Below are positions 1 through 4,439 of a stretch of 5,017 bases of DNA, piece by piece. The DNA is from Thermococcus sp. GTDB lineage: Archaea > Methanobacteriota_B > Thermococci > Thermococcales > Thermococcaceae. The notes under the pieces were generated by a model. It saw nothing but the letters and a program-made list of their open reading frames with translations, ran no database searches and had not been told where the DNA came from. The position numbers and the translations under genes are program-made. Position 1 is the stretch's first letter. Each line of letters starts with the position of its first letter. The stretch spans positions 3,279 to 8,295 of the forward strand of contig JALTCK010000052.1 in assembly GCA_027074805.1 (NCBI GenBank). Reading direction: 5' to 3'.

Positions 1-448
1 GCATATGTGTGGGTATCATCATGTACGGCCTATCCGGGAAGTCGAGGTCTAGAAGCCCCATGTAGACGATAAATGCAACCGGAAATTCTCTTATCTGAAC
101 TATTGCGGCCGCCACGAGCGCCTTCCTTCCCGAGGTTATGTCCAGCCCTATCCTGTACCCATCCTTCTCCAACTTCGCGAATAGCTCCTTAAACTTCCTA
201 TCTGCTACAAAAAATCCATAGTCAGGAACAACTTCGGTTTCAATAGCTGGATGTAGATTGTATGCCTCCGATATGACTTTTATAGCCATAACCACCCTGG
301 GCAGATTTTTTCTGTACCGCTCCTCCGTAAAGACATAAACACGCCTTATGTCTCTTTTTCCCTTTCCTTCTTTGAGTACCTTGTAATAAGTGTTCACCAC
401 CGCCCACGGCGACCTTCCAAGCAGAGTTACGTATGCAACTTTCACCAT
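1..448 (-). CDS. CARF/Rossmann-like protein, possibly CRISPR-associated (3' part missing)
   Basis: The gene starts at ATG 448 and runs off the left edge after 149 complete codons. The N-terminus has a hydrophobic strand (residues 3-10, VAYVTLLG) followed by RSPWAVVN (12-19). A second strand ends in FTEERY (40-45), and a third carries LDITSGRKALVAAA (102-115). Strand-1, TEE and D-x-T-x-G-x-K elements in this order resemble the ligand-binding face of CARF domains, which bind cyclic oligoadenylates in type III CRISPR accessory proteins; the family call is from pattern recognition only. Any effector domain would lie outside the window. A GGAGG site sits 8 nt before the start, inside the end of the upstream membrane-protein gene, whose stop overlaps this start (ATGGTGA), so translational coupling is likely. 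Alternatives are another Rossmann-fold sensor or a DUF6293-like regulator domain. Confidence 0.6.
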   Translation of the reverse strand, partial: MVKVAYVTLLGRSPWAVVNTYYKVLKEGKGKRDIRRVYVFTEERYRKNLPRVVMAIKVISEAYNLHPAIETEVVPDYGFFVADRKFKELFAKLEKDGYRIGLDITSGRKALVAAAIVQIREFPVAFIVYMGLLDLDFPDRPYMMIPTHM

Positions 449-897
449 ATTGCCTTCCTCCATAAATAGACAACAATCCAATACGCAAGTGCTAAGAGAA
501 CCGGGGTCACATCTACCCTATCCACAACAGCCTTGTATGCAAGTGTGAATGGGACAATGGAGAGAACTAGATACCCTAGGCCCAGAGTCCCCGTTATCCC
601 CACCCCTGCCACGGCGAACGTGAATAACAGAGATATCACGAGTCCCGCAGGAATCGTCAGGATTGTCAGCGTTAACAAACCAGCGGGCTTCCCAGCTTTT
701 TGCCCAGGGATTAGAACCATCCAAAAAATGAAGCCCAGAACAAGAAAATGGAACAGGAGCCACCGGAAGTTCACACCTATGTTTGGCTCCCCCTTGGCTG
801 GGAGATAGTAGAAATAGGCCGCTCCAAAAGCATAGACGATCGTCATTATGACTGATATACCCCACTTCATTTGAGTGGGAGTAACGTTCTCCCTCAT
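442..897 (-). CDS. Five-helix integral membrane protein of unknown function
   Basis: I do not recognise a family. The 151-residue product is almost wholly hydrophobic, with likely membrane helices at about 12-33, 44-65, 71-97, 103-124 and 131-147 and short charged loops (KGEPN near 35-39, QKAGK 66-70, DRVD 126-129). It has no signal peptide, no cysteine and no obvious catalytic motif, so a structural, channel-like or sensor role is possible but unproven. ATG 897 is chosen because GAGGTG lies 6 nt upstream. A TTG at 915 would extend the frame by six codons but has no ribosome binding site. The start is 10 nt after the DUF2284 stop, and the end overlaps the CARF-like gene by 7 nt, so it is almost certainly cotranscribed and cotranslated with its downstream partner. 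Confidence 0.82.
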   Translation of the reverse strand: MRENVTPTQMKWGISVIMTIVYAFGAAYFYYLPAKGEPNIGVNFRWLLFHFLVLGFIFWMVLIPGQKAGKPAGLLTLTILTIPAGLVISLLFTFAVAGVGITGTLGLGYLVLSIVPFTLAYKAVVDRVDVTPVLLALAYWIVVYLWRKAIW

Positions 898-907
898 CCT
901 CGGCACC

Positions 908-1369
908 TCACTCAATTAACACCATTCCGTACAAAACGCTTTCGGAGAAGTCAATTCTCACAAGATTTCCAATTTCTATCCCGATGGCATCGACACTTGG
1001 GCGCACTTTTGTCGGGAACCTGCAGACTTCTCCTCTTTCAAAGGGACAGTCATCACATAGATTGCAGCTCCCTGGAAAGAGAGCCATCGCGTAGATGTGC
1101 CCCTCTTTGAAAAGCTCCTTTTCTTTGTTGAGAAGATACAAAATAGCCTTCCTCTTTTCGTTCTCAAAGTCCTCTACCTCTATCTCGAACTTTACCAGAA
1201 GAGATTTTCTGAAATGCTTAACCCATTCCCGAGCTTCCCTCCAGTCCGGAACGTGGGGAGGACAGCTCGGTCTCTTCCCATACATCGCACAGGCCCGACA
1301 TTTCCACACCGGCCTCGGCGAGACGACTATTTCTGAGGCATCTATCTCCTTCTCCCAGAGCACTCTCAT
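908..1369 (-). CDS. DUF2284 family predicted metal-binding protein
   Basis: This 153-residue soluble protein matches my recollection of the DUF2284 family (COG5423), annotated as predicted metal-binding. Seven cysteines fall in two clusters. The first is C24-x2-C27 followed by C36-P-P-H39, preceded by the family-like VWKCRACAMYGKRPSCPPH. The second is C102-x2-C105-x2-C108 with C116, in CNLCDDCPFERGEVC. The second cluster resembles a ferredoxin-like Fe-S site, and together they could hold one or two metal centres. A charged helical stretch (about 43-90) separates them. The biochemical role of the family is unknown to me. The start at ATG 1369 is fixed by an in-frame TGA four codons upstream (1378-1380). 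The gene follows the dehydrogenase by 36 nt and precedes the membrane protein by 10 nt. A TATA-like element overlapping the dehydrogenase stop may give it its own promoter. Confidence 0.88.
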   Translation of the reverse strand: MRVLWEKEIDASEIVVSPRPVWKCRACAMYGKRPSCPPHVPDWREAREWVKHFRKSLLVKFEIEVEDFENEKRKAILYLLNKEKELFKEGHIYAMALFPGSCNLCDDCPFERGEVCRFPTKVRPSVDAIGIEIGNLVRIDFSESVLYGMVLIE

Positions 1370-1398
1370 GGGGCATCAGAAGGAGAGGGAAAGAAACC

Positions 1399-1406
1399 TT
1401 AAAAAT
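1399..1406 (-). promoter_or_regulatory. Candidate TATA box for the DUF2284 gene
   Basis: The minus strand reads ATTTTTAA here, directly over the last base of the dehydrogenase stop codon. Its centre is about 33 nt before ATG 1369, which would give a transcript start roughly 26 nt downstream and a leader of only several bases, typical of Thermococcales. The flanking sequence is not a strong BRE, so read-through from the dehydrogenase gene may be the main source of transcript. Confidence 0.4.
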
Positions 1407-2128
1407 CAATCCATCAACCTGCCACCGTTGACGTCTACGACTTCACCTGTTATATGATCATTTTCCAGCAGGAAAATGACGGCGTGGGCTATCTCCTCTG
1501 GCTTCGCTATCTTTTCCGTCAGCGAGAGCGAACGAAGCCTCTCCTTTATCTCGGGGTTTATCAGCTCGGTATCAACAGGACCTGGGGCGACAGCGTTGAC
1601 GAGTATATTCGGCGCTAGGTGTCTTGCAAGGTTGAACGTGAGGGCTATGAGGCCACCTTTCGATGCCGCATAGTGGGGTCCAACGGTTCCTCCGTCCTTT
1701 CCCGCTATCGAGGCTATGTTGACTATCTTCCCCCTTTTCATGTATCTGAGAACTTCCTGGGTGACGATGAAGGCACCCTTTAGGTTGACGCCAAGGACGG
1801 CGTCCCACTCCTCATCCGTGACATCCATGGGTTTTAACGCATTTCCAAGTATACCAGCGTTGTTCACCAGTATGTCTATCCTCCCGAAGTGATTTATGAC
1901 CTCTTCAACCATCCCCTTGGCCTCTTCACGATTGCTCACGTCTGCTTTTACCGCTATTGCATCAACTCCGTAGGAGCGGCAGAGTTCAACTGTCTCCAAT
2001 GCCTTCTTCTCACTATGGGCATAGTTGACAGCCACATTTGCCCCCTTCTTAGCAAGAGCAACCGCTATGGCCCTTCCAATTCCCCTTCCGGCACCGGTCA
2101 CAAGGGCAATCTTTCCAACCAGCTCCAC
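1406..2128 (-). CDS. Short-chain dehydrogenase/reductase (FabG-like)
   Basis: A 240-residue classical SDR with all expected motifs. These are the cofactor loop TGAGRGIG (11-18), NNAG (89-92), structural N115, catalytic S140, Y153-x3-K157 (Ser-Tyr spacing 13, as in the family), and the APGPVDT loop (181-187). Arg15 in the glycine-rich loop and no acidic residue at the end of strand 2 (VNYAHSE, 34-40) favour NADP(H) over NAD. It is closest in style to 3-oxoacyl-ACP reductase, but archaea of this group lack a bacterial type II fatty acid system, so the real substrate is probably another ketone or alcohol. GTG 2128 is preferred because GGTGA lies 5 nt upstream and the protein then begins MELVGKIALVTGAG, the usual FabG N-terminus. 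ATG 2140 (244 aa) and ATG 2146 (246 aa) are alternatives. It is the first gene of the left minus-strand cluster. Confidence 0.9.
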   Translation of the reverse strand: MELVGKIALVTGAGRGIGRAIAVALAKKGANVAVNYAHSEKKALETVELCRSYGVDAIAVKADVSNREEAKGMVEEVINHFGRIDILVNNAGILGNALKPMDVTDEEWDAVLGVNLKGAFIVTQEVLRYMKRGKIVNIASIAGKDGGTVGPHYAASKGGLIALTFNLARHLAPNILVNAVAPGPVDTELINPEIKERLRSLSLTEKIAKPEEIAHAVIFLLENDHITGEVVDVNGGRLMD

Positions 2129-2159
2129 AGGAATCACCATTAACATCTAGGAATTTCGG

Positions 2160-2169
2160 TTAATAAAAA
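2160..2169 (-). promoter_or_regulatory. TATA box for the dehydrogenase operon
   Basis: The minus strand reads TTTTTATTAA. Counting about 26 nt from its centre puts transcription start near 2137-2140. That makes ATG 2146 unlikely as the true start and leaves either a leaderless ATG 2140 or the Shine-Dalgarno-preceded GTG 2128. It lies back to back with the plus-strand promoter of the PEBP gene. Confidence 0.55.
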
Positions 2170-2174
2170 CTATC

Positions 2175-2189
2175 GCCGAAATATTTTTA
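2175..2189 (+). promoter_or_regulatory. BRE/TATA promoter of the PEBP-family lipoprotein gene
   Basis: GCCGAAAT followed by ATTTTTA resembles an archaeal BRE (purine-rich, ending in AAA) joined to a TATA box. The predicted transcript start is about 2211, only about 5 nt before ATG 2216, so that start would be nearly leaderless, in agreement with the absence of any Shine-Dalgarno site before it. Confidence 0.55.
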
Positions 2190-2215
2190 CGAGAGATGCC
2201 GTAAGAAATAGTAAC

Positions 2216-2767
2216 ATGAGGGTCCTTCCATTTATCATTATCCTGCTCGTTATCGCAGGAGGATGTTTGAACAATGGAGGTGTTAGCATGGAAGATAAAA
2301 AGACCCTCAAGGTAGGGTCAGTTTTCCACAACGAGGGGTGGATTCCAAAGAAATTCACCTGCGATGGAGAGGACGTGAACCCCCCGATCTTCGTAGGCAA
2401 TCTGAGCCCTGAGGCAAAGAGTCTCGTCATAATAGTCGACGATCCCGACGCCCCTGCAGGGACTTTCACACACTGGATAGCTTGGAACATTCCACCAAGG
2501 GGTGAGATACCGGAAGCCGTGCCAACAGAGAAAGTCGTCAACTCCCCAATAGAAATCGTTCAGGGAGTCAATGACTTCGGAAAGATCGGATACGGCGGGC
2601 CCTGCCCACCACGTGGACACGGGGTACATCATTACCACTTCAAGGTCTACGCACTTGACACAGTTCTCGACTTAAATCCTGGGGCAACAAGGAAAGAATT
2701 AGAGAGGGCCATGGAAGGGCACGTCCTTCAGTGGGGAGAGGTTGTAGGGCTTTACGAGAGAAGGTGA
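2216..2767 (+). CDS. YbhB/YbcL-type phosphatidylethanolamine-binding (PEBP) family lipoprotein
   Basis: A 183-residue protein of the PEBP/Raf-kinase-inhibitor-like family. The N-terminus is a short signal sequence (hydrophobic residues 3-16) ending in AGGC with Cys17 as the likely lipid-attached residue, followed by a polar NNGGVS linker, so an outer-face lipoprotein is expected. The fold signatures are complete: DDPDAP (75-80), THWIAWNIP (85-93), GPCPPRG (128-134) and HHYHF (138-142), which build the anion-binding pocket of the family. The ligand and role are not known; bacterial and archaeal members have been proposed as inhibitors or small-ligand binders. An in-frame ATG at 2288 (Met25) has GGAGGTG five nt upstream, so a 159-residue cytoplasmic form may be made instead or as well. 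The gene is transcribed divergently from the dehydrogenase and converges on the SemiSWEET gene with a 5-nt gap. Confidence 0.92.
   Translation: MRVLPFIIILLVIAGGCLNNGGVSMEDKKTLKVGSVFHNEGWIPKKFTCDGEDVNPPIFVGNLSPEAKSLVIIVDDPDAPAGTFTHWIAWNIPPRGEIPEAVPTEKVVNSPIEIVQGVNDFGKIGYGGPCPPRGHGVHHYHFKVYALDTVLDLNPGATRKELERAMEGHVLQWGEVVGLYERR
2276..2290 (+). promoter_or_regulatory. Strong internal Shine-Dalgarno and alternative start in the PEBP gene
   Basis: GGAGGTG (2276-2282) is followed after 5 nt by the in-frame ATG 2288. Starting here would remove the lipoprotein signal and leave the full PEBP domain, matching the length of cytoplasmic PEBP proteins. The bases also encode the Gly-Gly of the linker, so the match could be coincidental. 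Confidence 0.5.
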
Positions 2768-2772
2768 CCCCC

Positions 2773-3027
2773 TCATTTCTTTTCTATTAACTTCACGAAC
2801 AGGTTTATTCCGCTCTGAAATGCCGAGAGGAAGTTCAGGGTGAAGAATATCCAATCACCAATTATGTAAGAGTAGATGGTCAGTAAACTCGCCGCCAGCA
2901 CATAGATTACTATAAACTCCAAGTTAAGGGGACAGTGCCTTTTCCTTATTGTCTCTACCGTCTGAGGTATCCACGATCCAACGAGTAGTAGCATCCCGAG
3001 AAGCCCTATTATCTCTCCACCGTTCAT
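2773..3027 (-). CDS. SemiSWEET / PQ-loop family small membrane transporter
   Basis: An 84-residue, three-helix protein with helices at about 4-22, 36-56 and 58-79. A PQ-loop signature, WIPQTVETIRKRHCPLN (19-35), lies at the end of helix 1. Length, topology and the IPQ motif fit SemiSWEET transporters, which act as dimers and move sugars or other small solutes. Asn65 falls 13 residues after Tyr52, the spacing of the conserved Tyr-Gly and pocket Asn in the family. The Trp usually three residues before that Tyr is Leu49, so the substrate may differ. ATG 3027 is chosen because GGTGA lies 4 nt upstream. The frame stays open to 3129, but the extra 34 residues are polar, unlike the family, and would cross the promoter. 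The gene converges with the PEBP gene. Confidence 0.85.
   Translation of the reverse strand: MNGGEIIGLLGMLLLVGSWIPQTVETIRKRHCPLNLEFIVIYVLAASLLTIYSYIIGDWIFFTLNFLSAFQSGINLFVKLIEKK
2776..2785 (+). terminator. T-rich terminator candidate after the PEBP gene
   Basis: TTTCTTTTCT begins 9 nt after the PEBP stop, inside the last codons of the convergent SemiSWEET gene. Archaeal RNA polymerase terminates at T-rich runs without needing a hairpin. No comparable T run follows the SemiSWEET stop on the minus strand, so that transcript may continue antisense into the PEBP gene. Confidence 0.35.
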
Positions 3028-3056
3028 TTTCTCACCCGAGCGGAAGAGGAAAGAGG

Positions 3057-3064
3057 CTAAAAAA
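3057..3064 (-). promoter_or_regulatory. TATA box for the SemiSWEET gene
   Basis: The minus strand reads TTTTTTAG with GGC upstream. Its centre is about 34 nt before ATG 3027, predicting a transcript start near 3034-3038 and a leader of roughly 7-11 nt that contains the GGGTGAG ribosome binding site (3031-3037). This supports ATG 3027 over the longer frame beginning at 3129. Confidence 0.5.
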
Positions 3065-3085
3065 GCCTTATGGATGTCTTTTTGT

Positions 3086-3091
3086 AAAAAA
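3086..3091 (-). terminator. T6 run, terminator candidate for the helical-repeat gene
   Basis: Six consecutive T residues on the minus strand lie about 42 nt after the stop of the helical-repeat gene and before the SemiSWEET promoter. They may end the upstream transcript. The same run could also serve as an alternative TATA-like element. Confidence 0.3.
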
Positions 3092-3132
3092 TCGTAGTGG
3101 AAATTGAGAGAATACTCAAATTCACGCAAACA

Positions 3133-3597
3133 TTAGAGCTGGCTTGCTAGTCTGGACATTGCCCAGGTTTTAACGTCCTCATCGAGAATACCGTTTATAA
3201 TCTCCATCGCCTCGGCAACCTTACCATTCTTTGCCAAGTTCAGGGCTATCTCAGCCTCGACTTTGGAACGATTGGGAACGTCCTTTATAAACATGGAAAT
3301 CCTCTTTGCATCATCAAGCCTTCCCATGTTGAGAAACTCAAAGGCCAAGCTCATCAAAGCTTTGGTGGACTCCTCAAAGTTATTGATGTCAAGAGCGACC
3401 TCAATGGCCCTCTCGAGGAACTTCTGGTAGTCTCCGCCTCTCCTGGCTATCTCAACTGCTATCGTAGAAAAGGTCTTTGCTTTAATCGCTTCGTCGGGTA
3501 TTCCCTCCGCCATCTTGACTGCCTCATCATAGTTACCCGACTCTACGAGCTTGAGAACGGCCTCGTAAAGCGCCCTTGAGCGGTACCATTCCTGCAT
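3133..3597 (-). CDS. TPR-like alpha-helical repeat protein
   Basis: A 154-residue soluble, all-helical protein with no catalytic motif. Repeat units of about 33-37 residues begin near Gly21 (GNYDEAVKMAEGIPDEAIKA), Gly55, Gly92 (GRLDDAKRISMFIKDVPNRS) and Gly125 (GKVAEAMEIINGILDEDVKT). The shared pattern is Gly-x-hydrophobic-x-Asp/Glu-Ala, then an Ile/Pro-Asp turn and a second Ala-rich helix (AIEIA/ALNLA-type). This is the pattern of TPR-type solenoids, which act as protein-protein interaction scaffolds; the partner is unknown. ATG 3597 is preceded by GGGGGT six nt upstream and by a TATA-like element at 3631-3638, giving a short leader. It reads away from the thioredoxin gene across a divergent promoter region and lies 105 nt before the SemiSWEET start. 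Confidence 0.85.
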   Translation of the reverse strand: MQEWYRSRALYEAVLKLVESGNYDEAVKMAEGIPDEAIKAKTFSTIAVEIARRGGDYQKFLERAIEVALDINNFEESTKALMSLAFEFLNMGRLDDAKRISMFIKDVPNRSKVEAEIALNLAKNGKVAEAMEIINGILDEDVKTWAMSRLASQL

Positions 3598-3630
3598 AGC
3601 TTAACCCCCAATAACTATGCAACCCTCAGA

Positions 3631-3638
3631 ATTTAAGC
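3631..3638 (-). promoter_or_regulatory. TATA box for the helical-repeat gene
   Basis: The minus strand reads GCTTAAAT, preceded by GGAAA as a plausible BRE. The predicted transcript start is near 3608, about 11 nt before ATG 3597, which would place the GGGGGT ribosome binding site at the very 5' end of the leader. Confidence 0.45.
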
Positions 3639-3653
3639 TTTCCGCGGCTAAAC

Positions 3654-3660
3654 TTTATAA
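3654..3660 (+). promoter_or_regulatory. TATA box for the CGP-CTERM thioredoxin gene
   Basis: TTTATAA is a near-ideal archaeal TATA box with CTAAAC just upstream as BRE. The predicted transcript start near 3684 lies close to the GGTGA ribosome binding site (3682-3686), 5 nt before ATG 3692. This excludes the longer frame that begins upstream at 3617. It is divergent with the helical-repeat gene promoter, about 20 bases away. Confidence 0.7.
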
Positions 3661-3691
3661 CCCCCTCCGAGGACTAAGAACGGTGAAGTGT

Positions 3692-4378
3692 ATGAAAAAA
3701 ATCGCAATATTGCTAGGTATCCTCATTGCAACTTCCGTTTTGAGTCCCGTTTTTGGGGCCACCACTATCGATCCTCATAAAATCCACTTCTACATGTATG
3801 GAATGAAGACCTGTCCGCACTGTCACCGCATGAGGGAGGAGATCCCCAAAGTCTATGGAAATGACAGCCTGACATACTACGAGCTTGTTGACAATGAAGA
3901 AAACCAGAAACTTTTCAGGGAACAATATCAGTACACCGGAATCGATGGCGTGCCTGCCATAGCAATAACATACAATGGAACCCTGTACGCAGTTCTCGAA
4001 GGAGAGTTCAACGTCAGTGCCGTGCCCCAGCTCATAGAGGAAGCAATGAAATCCAACGGTGTCCTGCTGTTCAATGGAAAGTGGTACATCTTTCCCCGGA
4101 ACGACACGAAAGCCATGGAGGCTATCAACGCACTCTACACCATATTCGTTGAGCACAAAATGCCCGAAAGCCCAACAACTACCTCCACCACTTCAACCCA
4201 AACTCACACTTCAACTACATCACCTCACACTTCACCAACCATTACCACAACACCCATGCCCACAACATCTACGAGCCATACTGGAACCACAAGTGGCCAG
4301 CAAAATGGCAAGATATGTGGACCAGCTCTGGTAGTGCTCCTAACAGCACTCCCTCTACTCTGGAAGCGGAGGCGCTAA
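3692..4378 (+). CDS. Secreted thioredoxin-fold protein, CPHC active site, CGP-CTERM anchor
   Basis: A 228-residue exported redox protein. Residues 1-23 form a signal peptide (KK, then a hydrophobic core ending VFGA). The thioredoxin fold follows: strand HFYMYGMKT, active site C41-P-H-C44, and the cis-proline loop GVPAI with Pro88. A second small region (about 121-156) is of unknown role. Residues 161-203 are a Thr/Ser/Pro stalk, then C209-G-P211, a hydrophobic helix and terminal KRRR, which is the CGP-CTERM sorting signal of Thermococci. Four N-glycosylation sequons (N57, N95, N107, N137) agree with an outer-surface location. The CPHC site equals that of oxidising DsbA, but the downstream ccdA-like gene points to a reducing role in an external thiol-disulfide pathway. 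ATG 3692 is fixed by GGTGA 5 nt upstream and by the promoter. Confidence 0.93.
   Translation: MKKIAILLGILIATSVLSPVFGATTIDPHKIHFYMYGMKTCPHCHRMREEIPKVYGNDSLTYYELVDNEENQKLFREQYQYTGIDGVPAIAITYNGTLYAVLEGEFNVSAVPQLIEEAMKSNGVLLFNGKWYIFPRNDTKAMEAINALYTIFVEHKMPESPTTTSTTSTQTHTSTTSPHTSPTITTTPMPTTSTSHTGTTSGQQNGKICGPALVVLLTALPLLWKRRR
4172..4294 (+). repeat. Low-complexity Thr/Ser/Pro-coding tract
   Basis: This in-gene tract is built of repeated ACN and TCN codons (ACA, ACT, ACC, TCA) and is C/A-rich on the plus strand. It encodes the probable O-glycosylated stalk between the redox domain and the CGP-CTERM anchor. It is not an exact tandem repeat, and length variation between strains would be expected. 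Confidence 0.75.
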
Positions 4379-4384
4379 CTTTCC

Positions 4385-4401
4385 GTTCTTAACCTTTCGT
4401 T
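4385..4401 (+). promoter_or_regulatory. Putative SurR operator
   Basis: GTTCTTAACCTTTCGTT matches GTTn3AACn5GTT at all nine fixed bases. This is the extended recognition pattern reported for SurR, the redox-switched regulator of the sulfur response in Pyrococcus furiosus. It lies 7 nt after the thioredoxin-gene stop, and its last GTT touches the candidate TATA box of the ccdA-like gene. An upstream position relative to TATA would fit activation; overlap could also allow repression. T runs inside it may double as a terminator of the upstream gene. Confidence 0.6.
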
Positions 4402-4406
4402 TTAGA
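4400..4406 (+). promoter_or_regulatory. Candidate TATA box of the ccdA-like gene
   Basis: TTTTAGA is centred about 37 nt before ATG 4440, predicting a transcript start near 4430 and a leader of about 10 nt. No Shine-Dalgarno site precedes the ATG. The second TTTTAA (4425-4430) is too close to the start to serve as a TATA box. Confidence 0.4.
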
Positions 4407-4439
4407 AAAGCCCAAAAACTAACGTTTTAACCCCTAATC

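Noticed and set aside
898..915. TTG start six codons upstream for the five-helix protein
   Set aside because: It has no ribosome binding site and overlaps the DUF2284 stop; ATG 897 has GAGGTG at proper spacing.
1095..1457. Plus-strand open frame opposite the DUF2284 gene
   Set aside because: It is antisense to a recognised conserved protein, its predicted product is low-complexity Ser/Phe-rich, and it has no promoter or ribosome binding site.
2158..2171. GTTTTTATTAAC near the dehydrogenase start as a SurR-type site
   Set aside because: The spacing between GTT and AAC is six rather than three, and the sequence is accounted for by the TATA box.
3055..3067. GGCTAAAAAAGCC as a hairpin terminator or operator
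   Set aside because: The stem is only three to four base pairs and coincides with the SemiSWEET TATA box, which explains the A/T core.
3028..3129. N-terminal extension of the SemiSWEET frame to an ATG at 3129
   Set aside because: The extra 34 residues are polar and unlike the family, the stretch contains the TATA box for the 3027 start, and ATG 3027 has a good ribosome binding site.
3617..3691. Longer start for the CPHC protein at ATG 3617
   Set aside because: It would place 25 polar residues before a clear signal peptide and lies upstream of the TTTATAA promoter.
4172..4294. Thr-codon tract as a CRISPR or tandem DNA repeat
   Set aside because: There is no fixed repeat unit or spacer; it is degenerate codon repetition encoding a protein stalk.
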